A stretch of 8,369 nucleotides of DNA from Alphaproteobacteria bacterium (GCA_017650255.1 JAGCFG010000134.1:1-8369); one strand, 5' to 3'; counted from the first letter of the stretch, positions 1 to 6,241 are shown. Translations and numbers: made by a program. The notes: generated by a model not told the origin, from the letters alone.

Positions 1-13
1 CCGTCATAATGGC

Positions 14-1390
14 TTAAAACGGAAATTTGTTGCCCATCCCTGCGGGAAATTTTCCCATAGGAAATTTTTTCATCATAGAGCCAAGTTTGCCCAAGCCTCC
101 TTGGCCGAATTTTTTCATCATCAAAGACATTTGATCATATTGCTTCAACAGTTTGTTGACCTCATGGACTTCCACTCCGGCACCGGCAGCAATCCTCTTT
201 TTGCGAGAGGCTTTAATAATATCTGGGTTAGCTCTCTCCTGTTTTGTCATCGAGAGAATTATTGCCTCTTGCTTTTTAATCAAGCTGTCGCCAATTCCGG
301 CATTTTCAATCTGGTCTTTGAACTTGGAAATCCCCGGTATCATAGACATAATACTGCCCAAACTACCCAGCTTTTGAATTTGCTTAAACTGAGCCAACAT
401 ATCATTAAGGTCAAATTTGCCCTTGAGCATTTGTTTTGCCATTTTGTCAGCCTCGTCACGGTCAATCTTTGCCATCGCCGTTTCGACCAAACTGACAACA
501 TCACCCTGCCCCAAAATTCTTCCGGCAATACGATCCGGATGAAAAGCCTCAAATTCTTCAATCTTCTCACCGGTACCGAGGAACTTTATCGGAACATTGG
601 CAACCATACGCATAGAAAGTGCCGCACCGGCTCGTGAAGAACCATCAATACGGGTCAAAACTATGCCGCTTATATTCATTTGTTCATTGAAAGTTTTTGC
701 AACATTGCAGGCATCTTGCCCCATAAGAGCATCGGCAACCAACAATGTTTCTATCGGATTTGCTGCTTTTTTGACATCAACAAGCTCTTGCATCATTGCT
801 TCATCAATATGCAAACGTCCGGCACTATCCAAAATCAAAATATCAAAACCGCCTTTTTTAGCCGTATCAATGGCACGATTAACTATATCAAGAGGCTTTT
901 CATTTGCAATTATGGAAAGAGATTTACATCCGACCTGGCCGGCAAGCTGTTCCAATTGTTGCTGAGCTGCAGGTCTGTATATATCAAGTGATGCCAACAA
1001 AACTTTGCGATTTTGTCCCAAAAACTTTGCCAATTTGGCCGAAGTAGTAGTTTTTCCCGAACCTTGCAAACCAACCATCAAAATAACCGCCGGCGGTGTA
1101 GTTTGCAAATTGAGTGAACTCTGGTCATCGCCCAAAATTTTAACCAACTCATCATGAACAATCTTAACAACCATCTGTCCGGGAGTGATAGATTTAATCA
1201 CCTTTTCACCGAGAGCCTGTTCTTTTACTTTTGAGATAAAATCTTTAACCACCGGCAAAGCGACATCAGCCTCCAAGAGAGCAATACGAATTTCGCGCAT
1301 AGCCTCATTAATGTCTTGTTCGTTCAAAACACCTCGAGAGCTTATTTTGGCAAAAATGCCGCCCAATTTATCTGTCAAACTATCAAACAT
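14..1390 (-). CDS. ffh: Signal recognition particle protein Ffh (SRP54 GTPase)
   Basis: Ffh binds 4.5S RNA and hydrophobic signal sequences on nascent chains, then docks with FtsY at the inner membrane to hand ribosomes to SecYEG. The 458-residue length is normal for a complete protein. In order: the N-terminal helical bundle (about 1-95); the G domain with P-loop GLQGSGKTT (107-115), DIYRPAA (136-142), DSAGR (188-192), TRIDG (246-250) and the GTGEK segment (272-276); then the M domain (about 310-458) with SRKKRIAAGAG (395-405), VNKLLKQY (411-418) and a Met/Gly/Phe-rich tail. ATG at 1390 begins MFDSLTDKLG, a typical Ffh start; only a weak purine stretch (AAAAG) precedes it. An oddity is the segment after TRIDG, which reads SSRAGAAL where the family usually has DARGGAAL or DGRGGAAL. 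In many bacteria rpsP-rimM-trmD-rplS follow ffh, but only 13 bases remain here. Family assignment is near certain. Confidence 0.98.
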   Translation of the reverse strand: MFDSLTDKLGGIFAKISSRGVLNEQDINEAMREIRIALLEADVALPVVKDFISKVKEQALGEKVIKSITPGQMVVKIVHDELVKILGDDQSSLNLQTTPPAVILMVGLQGSGKTTTSAKLAKFLGQNRKVLLASLDIYRPAAQQQLEQLAGQVGCKSLSIIANEKPLDIVNRAIDTAKKGGFDILILDSAGRLHIDEAMMQELVDVKKAANPIETLLVADALMGQDACNVAKTFNEQMNISGIVLTRIDGSSRAGAALSMRMVANVPIKFLGTGEKIEEFEAFHPDRIAGRILGQGDVVSLVETAMAKIDRDEADKMAKQMLKGKFDLNDMLAQFKQIQKLGSLGSIMSMIPGISKFKDQIENAGIGDSLIKKQEAIILSMTKQERANPDIIKASRKKRIAAGAGVEVHEVNKLLKQYDQMSLMMKKFGQGGLGKLGSMMKKFPMGKFPAGMGNKFPF

Positions 1391-1495
1391 CTTTTATATA
1401 CATACTATTGCACGCCAGTGTGCGAACCCTCGCTGACTGGCGGCACTCCGTAGAGTGGTTAATACAAAATCATTCAATGAAATATCATTGGAATT
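1391..1495 (-). promoter_or_regulatory. Structured ffh leader with three consecutive hairpins
   Basis: If transcription starts near 1495, the ffh mRNA has a leader of about 105 nt that can fold into three hairpins. From 5' to 3' on the minus strand these are: 1494-1472 (nine paired bases, one bulged G at 1491, 4-nt loop 1484-1481); 1457-1444 (GAGTG/CACTC, 4-nt loop); and 1442-1413 (7-bp outer stem, 2x2 internal loop, 4-bp inner stem GCGA/TCGC). No T-run follows the last stem, so it does not look like a terminator. Bases 1411-1458 are about 67% G+C (32 of 48) in an otherwise AT-rich intergenic region. I do not recognise a named riboswitch or leader family. The pairings are seen in the sequence; a regulatory role is inference. 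Confidence 0.45.
1413..1442. repeat. 30-bp imperfect palindrome (GC-rich inverted repeat)
   Basis: The arms CGCCAGT (1413-1419) and ACTGGCG (1436-1442) are perfect complements. Inside them, GCGA (1422-1425) pairs with TCGC (1430-1433) around loop ACCC, leaving a symmetric GT/TG internal loop. It lies 22 bp upstream of the ffh start and is immediately followed by a second small hairpin (1444-1457). It could be an mRNA leader element, a REP-like extragenic palindrome or a protein-binding site. No second copy was seen in this window. Confidence 0.6.
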
Positions 1496-1501
1496 GGCTC
1501 G

Positions 1502-1529
1502 AAAATATCAGATTTATCACAAGAGTCAA
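1502..1529 (-). promoter_or_regulatory. Candidate ffh promoter (extended -10)
   Basis: On the minus strand, TTGACT (1529-1524) is followed after 16 bp by TATTTT (1507-1502), with TG at 1510-1509 forming an extended -10. The predicted start is near 1495, about 105 nt upstream of the ATG. It is back-to-back with the promoter at 1558-1586: their -35 boxes are 28 bp apart across an A-tract at 1532-1538. The -10 matches consensus in four of six positions, so this is a moderate call. Confidence 0.45.
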
Positions 1530-1557
1530 GCAAAAAAAGCAGATAGTTTCAATATTC

Positions 1558-1586
1558 TTGACAAAAAAAATTATTTAATTTATTAA
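1558..1586 (+). promoter_or_regulatory. Sigma-70-type promoter of the double-HEPN gene
   Basis: A perfect TTGACA (1558-1563) is followed after exactly 17 bp of A/T-rich spacer by TATTAA (1581-1586, four of six consensus bases). The expected start near 1593 gives a short leader of about 19 nt, with GAGG at 1603-1606 placed 5 nt before the ATG at 1612. It therefore looks like a strong constitutive-type promoter dedicated to this single gene. I see no clear operator repeat overlapping it. Confidence 0.7.
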
Positions 1587-1611
1587 AAAATCACTAACAA
1601 ACGAGGTTATC

Positions 1612-3864
1612 ATGGCAAAAAACAAAGAAAATAAATACACTCAGAATACACAAATCGATGAATTGACCGCAATATACGATGACTATCTGCACATTACTCG
1701 CGCACACGAGCGTTTGTTGCACGAGTCAAAATTAGAAGCCTTGGCCGAAGCACAATACCAAGATGAGCTTTCCGGTTTGGACAACTGGAGAATTAACTTT
1801 ATGACGGCAGGAGAAAAAAAGGATTTTGCCGATTTTATCGAAAATTATGTTTCTGAAAACAATAACCATGCCTATATCACTTTGCGCCACGTCAAACCCG
1901 AAGAAGACCAATGGGAGCACCCGTTTTTCCATGTTCCGCCCTACCGAAGCGTTACAGTCAACATGATGTTGCCATCAGCAATAGAGCAATACAAACTCAG
2001 TTTTTCACAAGATATAAGAATGGGCGAAGCCGTATTTTATATTGATGGCAAATTTAAGGCCTCCTATGTCGGCGAGAATGGAAAAGACGAATTGTTAAGA
2101 GAACGCCTCAACGACTGGCAAACACAAGAAGAACTTGATGCCGTAATCAACTTATGTGAATACTTAAAAGTAAGAGAAAATGTTTACGACCCAAACAAAT
2201 TTTGGAAATCTTTGCGCGACGTGTGCGCTGCAAAAAGACTCATCATTAACGAAGATATTGTTTTAGAAGTTATGGGGTCTTTTGCCGAAAAATTTCAAAG
2301 CATATGCCTTGAAAGATATGGCTTTAACAACACCGAATACTCCGACAAAAACAGAGTGGAAATCAACATGCAAGCCCTGCAAAAAGCCCAAGAAGAAGGA
2401 TTAATTACCTCCGCCGCTGATTTTATGGAACTTATAAACATCCGCAATTTTACAACACATCGTTGGGATTCCATGAACGATTTGAGCTTTTTCAGCAAAG
2501 AAAAAGCCGACAAAAAAACAAATTGCCGCAACCAATACGTAAACTCATATCTCAAAATTTTTGACCAATCGATTATACAGCGCAGCAAATCCTATATAGA
2601 TGTTTTGCACCAAATGCAACAAATTATCGGCAATCTCAACCCCAACCGCATAATCCGCGGCGCAGAAGAAAGCAACAACAAGTTTATTGCAAGACTGAAA
2701 GAGCTTTATCGCAGCAACCCTCAACAAAATTTTATGGTAGAATTAAATTATCCCTTGTTTGATGACAAGCTTAAATCCTTAAATAAAAGTCTGCAGAAGA
2801 TTTTGCCGCAAACAACCATTGTTGACAATTTTGCCGACGAAGAAAATAAAATCGCTCACATAAACGACTACATCACCCGCTCAAATTTTCTGCACACTTT
2901 TCAAACTTTGGCATACTCGGCAACAGAGCATTGCGCCTTGCGCGGAAAAAACTTTAGAAACCGCAAAGTATGGAACTATCTGGCAGAAATCGGTGTCCTT
3001 ACCCCGAAAGAATGTGAGTTATGGCAAAATTATACTGATTTGCGCAATGATTTGAGTCATAATCATTTTGATAAAAAATTGCGCGATAGGCTTTTTGGTT
3101 GCATCGACAAATATACTGCCGACCTAAAACTTGTCGCCGAAAAAATTATCGATGCCGGACCTGACATCAGAAGAATTCAGAAAAAAGTTTTCGAATGTTC
3201 ACACAATGATGGGCTTGTCATTCAACTTGACTTATTAAACCATACGGCAAATCCGGCAAACACAGAAGATAATTTCCAAAAAGAAGACAACGTAAAAAAA
3301 CACAAAAACATCAGAAAAGAATTTTCTTCAAACGGCATTGAATACTCCCTATCCGGCAGAGAAATTGTTGCCGTCAAACTCCCCAACGGTATCGGTATAA
3401 ACTTTGACAAAGGCAGCATCGATTGGGACTGCAACACTCATTTTTACACCAATGCCGAAAACTTTAATGTTTTGCAAACAGAAAGAAGCAAAATTTTTAC
3501 CGATAAAAATTTCAATGTAACGCAATATCTTGAAAAAAATCGCAAACAAGTTTTCAAAAAAGGCGACAGCTTTATGGTGGGTTATAAGCACCATATTTTG
3601 CTCGATAGCTCCTGCAAAATAAAAGAGTTCAAATACAGAGATGCAAATAATAACATTATCCGTGCCGAGTTTTCTCCTTCTCAAAACAGTGACAACTCGA
3701 TTTTGCTTTCTGATGGCACGAGTATTGTGATTTCAAACGGAAATATGATGGTTATACACGGAGGCGAGATTTTGAATTACGACAATCGCAAAGCCTTTGC
3801 CGCCTCGTATAAAAAAACAAACAACGATTTACCGCAAATTAAAAAACCGGAAAAATCTCGTTAA
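1612..3864 (+). CDS. Putative double-HEPN protein, family unrecognised
   Basis: I do not recognise the 750-residue protein as a named family. It contains two helical segments that each resemble a HEPN domain, the fold of many prokaryotic RNases in toxin-antitoxin, abortive-infection and CRISPR systems. The first (about 195-340) has R278-N279-x3-H283 after a GLITSAADFMEL helix start. The second (about 412-512) has R478-N479-x3-H483 after GVLTPKECELW. R-x4-H with polar N after R is the catalytic signature of HEPN RNases, so an intramolecular active site formed by two domains is inferred. The N-terminal ~190 residues and the C-terminal region (about 570-735, beta-rich by eye, with GIEYSLSG and ILLSDGTSIVI stretches) are unassigned. 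No signal peptide or membrane segment is evident, so it is likely cytoplasmic. Start choice rests on GAGG 5 nt upstream and the good promoter. It is monocistronic, convergent with the next gene, with no adjacent antitoxin on its strand. ORF certain; HEPN reading fairly likely; RNase function inferred. Confidence 0.85.
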   Translation: MAKNKENKYTQNTQIDELTAIYDDYLHITRAHERLLHESKLEALAEAQYQDELSGLDNWRINFMTAGEKKDFADFIENYVSENNNHAYITLRHVKPEEDQWEHPFFHVPPYRSVTVNMMLPSAIEQYKLSFSQDIRMGEAVFYIDGKFKASYVGENGKDELLRERLNDWQTQEELDAVINLCEYLKVRENVYDPNKFWKSLRDVCAAKRLIINEDIVLEVMGSFAEKFQSICLERYGFNNTEYSDKNRVEINMQALQKAQEEGLITSAADFMELINIRNFTTHRWDSMNDLSFFSKEKADKKTNCRNQYVNSYLKIFDQSIIQRSKSYIDVLHQMQQIIGNLNPNRIIRGAEESNNKFIARLKELYRSNPQQNFMVELNYPLFDDKLKSLNKSLQKILPQTTIVDNFADEENKIAHINDYITRSNFLHTFQTLAYSATEHCALRGKNFRNRKVWNYLAEIGVLTPKECELWQNYTDLRNDLSHNHFDKKLRDRLFGCIDKYTADLKLVAEKIIDAGPDIRRIQKKVFECSHNDGLVIQLDLLNHTANPANTEDNFQKEDNVKKHKNIRKEFSSNGIEYSLSGREIVAVKLPNGIGINFDKGSIDWDCNTHFYTNAENFNVLQTERSKIFTDKNFNVTQYLEKNRKQVFKKGDSFMVGYKHHILLDSSCKIKEFKYRDANNNIIRAEFSPSQNSDNSILLSDGTSIVISNGNMMVIHGGEILNYDNRKAFAASYKKTNNDLPQIKKPEKSR

Positions 3865-3874
3865 TTAACGTTAC

Positions 3875-3908
3875 AAAAAAAAGACTTGCATTTTGCAAGT
3901 CTTTTTTT
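3875..3908. terminator. Bidirectional intrinsic terminator between convergent genes
   Basis: A perfect 7-bp stem GACTTGC (3883-3889) / GCAAGTC (3895-3901) encloses a 5-nt loop, with A8 on the left (3875-3882) and T7 on the right (3902-3908). The structure therefore terminates equally well on either strand. It starts 10 bp after the stop of the double-HEPN gene and abuts the TAG stop (3910-3912) of the convergent minus-strand gene, so it serves both. Confidence 0.9.
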
Positions 3909-3909
3909 G

Positions 3910-4875
3910 CTAGTCACAATGAACTGTAATCCAATCTTGTTTTGGTCTAAAGTTACGATGCCACCAACCTTGTTGGTCGGGAAGTTCAATTTTGATTTCT
4001 TTTTGCCCTTGATACTTGAAAACATCTTTTGTTTTGCAGAAATGCCGGTCAGCTTCTTCAATATCTCGATCAAGATATTCGGAATATTTGAGCAAAGGAT
4101 AGGGGCAGATGTAAACATAGTCCTCGGGATTATCATTCAAATCTGCTATTGCCTCCATAAAATCGTAGACAATCATTGTCAAAAATTTTTCAGGTTCAAC
4201 CTCGCTGGCGACAAACCCCTTGGTTTTGCTCGGATGAAGCATCTCGTAACATTGCCCATATTTTTGCGACATGGTATAATAATGTTTGCCATGACCGCAA
4301 AAGCAAGGATATTTGCTAACAAAACCTCCATATAGATTGGTAAGAAATTTCTTTTCACTGACAATATTTATCTCCGAAGGAGAAAAATGTTGCCACATCA
4401 TGGTATCCCTACTCGGTTCATTAAGTTCTCCGCCGATAAAGCGTTGTAATGCACTAAGAAATTTCGCAGAAGAATAAAAAGACAAATTGCCGCTGATTTC
4501 CGATTCGCTTTTAACAAGAACATTTCCCAGACCCTGCGTAAGAATAAAACGATAAGCTCTGCCACTGAACCAATCGCAGAACCTGCGCAAAGTTGTTGAT
4601 ACAGCAAGAGTTTCTCCATAAAAACCTTGTTCACGTTCAAGATACATCAACTTCAGCCAAATGCTGTCTGAGAAAAATTTTTTAAGGTTGTCAAGGCTGA
4701 AATCCATAATCCAAATCGGACCGCCATACTGTGAACTGCCCCAAGTAGAAGTAGTCACAATTTTGTTGAACATTTCCCATAATGCATCATACTCATTATG
4801 GATACTAAATCCATATTTTTCTAGATAGTTTTTTAATTCCAAGACCCCTTTGTCTTGATTGCATGTTTCATTCAT
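3910..4875 (-). CDS. Hypothetical protein with SEC-C-like cysteine motif
   Basis: I do not recognise this 321-residue protein. It is rich in aromatic residues (for example TWGSSQYGGPIWIMDF at 44-59 and QGWWHRNF near 302-309), has no signal peptide or membrane helix, and is probably cytoplasmic. The clearest motif is P190-C191-x-C193-G194-x-G196-K197-x-Y199, with a further Cys at 209. This resembles the first half of the SEC-C zinc motif (PCxCGSGKKYKxC[CH]), but the next Cys lies 15 residues after C193 instead of 8, so metal binding is only possible. The ATG at 4875 is the earliest possible methionine, because an in-frame TAA lies three codons upstream; the leader next to it has only a weak AAAGA as ribosome site. 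The gene is convergent with the double-HEPN gene, shares its terminator, and has its own promoter candidate. A functional link to the HEPN protein is conceivable but not shown by operon structure. Confidence 0.8.
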   Translation of the reverse strand: MNETCNQDKGVLELKNYLEKYGFSIHNEYDALWEMFNKIVTTSTWGSSQYGGPIWIMDFSLDNLKKFFSDSIWLKLMYLEREQGFYGETLAVSTTLRRFCDWFSGRAYRFILTQGLGNVLVKSESEISGNLSFYSSAKFLSALQRFIGGELNEPSRDTMMWQHFSPSEINIVSEKKFLTNLYGGFVSKYPCFCGHGKHYYTMSQKYGQCYEMLHPSKTKGFVASEVEPEKFLTMIVYDFMEAIADLNDNPEDYVYICPYPLLKYSEYLDRDIEEADRHFCKTKDVFKYQGQKEIKIELPDQQGWWHRNFRPKQDWITVHCD

Positions 4876-4915
4876 AATTCTTTATTTTTAAAAATACATA
4901 AATAATTTCTAACTG

Positions 4916-4923
4916 ACCTCCTT
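4916..4923 (-). other. Detached perfect Shine-Dalgarno-like sequence
   Basis: On the minus strand AAGGAGGT (4923-4916) is a near-ideal anti-SD match, but it sits 40 nt upstream of the only usable ATG at 4875. It overlaps the candidate -10 box. The nearest downstream ATG in another frame (about 16 nt away) encodes only Met-Tyr-Phe before a TAA. It may be coincidental, or mark a leader-peptide or unusual initiation site. An upstream start for the main gene is blocked by an in-frame TAA. Confidence 0.35.
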
Positions 4924-4950
4924 TATATTTTGGATTGCACTTTTTTGCAA
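4922..4950 (-). promoter_or_regulatory. Candidate promoter of the SEC-C-like gene
   Basis: On the minus strand TTGCAA (4950-4945) and TATAAA (4927-4922) are separated by exactly 17 bp. The -10 matches consensus in five of six positions and the -35 in four. The expected start near 4915 gives an AT-rich leader of about 40 nt. Its position, downstream of the preceding gene's terminator, supports independent transcription. Confidence 0.55.
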
Positions 4951-4978
4951 GATTTTTTACGTCAATGCCCCAAACAGT

Positions 4979-5010
4979 AAAAAGGCCGCCGTTTGCAGGG
5001 CGACCTTTTT
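4979..5010 (-). terminator. Intrinsic terminator of the substrate-binding protein gene
   Basis: In the minus-strand transcript GGUCGCC (5005-4999) pairs with GGCGGCC (4990-4984) across an 8-nt loop, using one U-G wobble, and is followed by U5 (4983-4979). In the plus-strand transcript the same position would be a C-A mismatch, so the hairpin favours minus-strand use. It lies 22 bp past the stop codon at 5032. It is 30/32 identical to the terminator at 6207-6238. Confidence 0.88.
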
Positions 5011-5031
5011 AATAAAACAGTTAAATATTTT

Positions 5032-6141
5032 TTATTTTTCGACAATTACTGGCTTGCCGTCTTTATAAACTTCAAGTATCGCTTCAGAATTTATTAAACC
5101 TGAATCATCAACCGAAATCTCTCCGACTGCGCCCTGCCAATTTTTTATCCCTTGAATTGTTTTTACAACATCTTCGGTATTAGGCACAGTTTCTCCCTCG
5201 CGAACCGGAGTATTTTCGAACGCCCAAATCAACAAATCCAAGTTGTCAAAATGATTGCCGTTGCATGGCTGATTATCTACTTGCGTTCTCTCCTTGAATA
5301 ATCTGCTAAACTCGGCTGTTCCGTTTGAATCTCTAACCGAATACAATCCCTCGACCATCGGCCAATATTGAGAAGGCATTTCGTTGAATACATGCAACCC
5401 AACCATCATACGATTACCTTTTGTAATCTCTTGAAATTGCTTGATAAAATTAGGTGTTCCGGGCATAAGCACAAAATTAATATATGCATCAGGGTTCAAT
5501 TGCTCCATCTTGTATATAGATATTCTAAAATCATTCTCCTGAATATTATATCTCTCAACTGCCAAAACATTAATTCCGTTTTCAGTCAGTTTTTCTTCCA
5601 TAACTTTGGCTTTTTCATCATATGCAGCGGCTGCAGTATATGCCAAAACAACAGATTTTACATTATGTTCCTTCAACAACGGAATTAGTTTATCCGCCAA
5701 TTTATCGTCTTGGGTAAAATGGTTAAAAGAATAATACGGAGTGACAATTTCCTTCATTCCGGCACAAGCCATACTCAAAACCTTGTTTTGATCAGCAATA
5801 TTTGCAACAACAGGACCGACAATTCCCCAAGTTGAGATAATTGCTTTCACCTTATCACTCGCAATCAGCTTGTTTGCCACCATCGCCGCACGCGCGGTTG
5901 ACATTTGGTCATCTTCAAATACAACTTCATAATTATATTTGGTATTCAAATTTTTCCACTTCTCCAAAGCCATCATAATTGCCTGTTGATTTGCAGCACC
6001 GATACGCGCATATTCTCCGCTCAGCGGAAGTTGTGCACCTATTTTGATTGTCGGCTTTTCAACATCTTTCGGAGCCTCATTTTTTTCGCCGCAACCGACA
6101 AGAGCCAGCGCCAAACATAATCCGAGTAAATATTTTTTCAT
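5032..6141 (-). CDS. ABC transporter substrate-binding lipoprotein, Leu/Ile/Val-type (Peripla_BP_6)
   Basis: This is a periplasmic binding protein of the branched-chain amino acid/amide class, which captures a small solute and delivers it to an ABC permease. The 369-residue length is typical. A lysine-start signal peptide with hydrophobic core ends in the lipobox L14-V15-G16-C17, so lipidation at C17 is predicted; Gly at +2 argues against inner-membrane retention. The mature protein opens with the family hallmark IKIGAQLPLSGEYA (32-45), followed by EDDQMSTARAAMVANKLI and STWGIVGPVVANIADQNKV, as in LivJ-like type 1 periplasmic folds. The ligand cannot be read from the sequence. AAAGG at 6153-6149, 7 nt before the ATG, supports the start. 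No permease or ATPase gene (livH, livM, livG, livF type) is adjacent, so it is an orphan within this window. It is a single-gene unit with terminators on both sides. Family call is firm; substrate unknown. Confidence 0.9.
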   Translation of the reverse strand: MKKYLLGLCLALALVGCGEKNEAPKDVEKPTIKIGAQLPLSGEYARIGAANQQAIMMALEKWKNLNTKYNYEVVFEDDQMSTARAAMVANKLIASDKVKAIISTWGIVGPVVANIADQNKVLSMACAGMKEIVTPYYSFNHFTQDDKLADKLIPLLKEHNVKSVVLAYTAAAAYDEKAKVMEEKLTENGINVLAVERYNIQENDFRISIYKMEQLNPDAYINFVLMPGTPNFIKQFQEITKGNRMMVGLHVFNEMPSQYWPMVEGLYSVRDSNGTAEFSRLFKERTQVDNQPCNGNHFDNLDLLIWAFENTPVREGETVPNTEDVVKTIQGIKNWQGAVGEISVDDSGLINSEAILEVYKDGKPVIVEK

Positions 6142-6159
6142 TTTATGACCTTTCCCATT

Positions 6160-6168
6160 ATTATAACA
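6160..6168 (-). promoter_or_regulatory. Candidate extended -10 promoter of the substrate-binding protein gene
   Basis: On the minus strand TGT precedes a perfect TATAAT (6165-6160), forming a TGn extended -10 at 6168-6160. No good -35 lies at 16-18 bp. A start near 6153 would leave a leader of only about 12 nt, with the AAAGG ribosome site at its very 5' end. The hexamer is perfect but the geometry is tight, so confidence is moderate. Confidence 0.4.
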
Positions 6169-6206
6169 GTGAAAAAACTCTATAATATGTATCTTAAAAT
6201 CAAGTT

Positions 6207-6239
6207 AAAAAGGCCGCCTTTTGCAAGGCGACCTTTTTT
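6207..6239 (-). terminator. Intrinsic terminator of secA
   Basis: On the minus strand a 9-bp stem, GGUCGCCUU (6233-6225) with AAGGCGGCC (6220-6212), closes a 4-nt loop and is followed by U5 (6211-6207). The U-G wobble again forms only in the minus-strand RNA. It begins two bases after the secA stop codon (6244-6242), so secA is the last gene of its transcription unit. Confidence 0.92.
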
Positions 6240-6241
6240 CT

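Noticed and set aside
1..13. Start of rpsP (minus-strand ATG at 7-5) after the ffh stop
   Set aside because: Only two codons and a base are visible, with no clear ribosome site, so it cannot be supported even though rpsP is a common downstream neighbour.
101..965. Plus-strand open frames of 74-178 codons opposite ffh
   Set aside because: They are antisense to a clearly real ffh, have low-complexity Cys/Phe/Leu-rich translations and lack convincing ribosome sites.
1401..1470. A tRNA gene or remnant in the GC-rich island (GGTTCG and GAGTGGTT words)
   Set aside because: No acceptor stem, anticodon arm or properly paired T arm can be drawn around the GGTTCG; the pairing partners make simple hairpins instead.
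1612..3864. The double R-N-x3-H protein as a compact Cas13-type CRISPR effector
   Set aside because: There is no repeat array or cas gene in the window. In Cas13 the two HEPN motifs are near opposite ends of the protein and several hundred residues apart, whereas here they are 200 apart in the middle.
4936..4951. TTGCA/TGCAA inverted repeat upstream of the SEC-C-like gene as a terminator or operator
   Set aside because: The 5-bp stem is A/T-rich with a 6-nt loop and lacks a T-run in either useful position. It overlaps the promoter -35, but alone is too weak to call.
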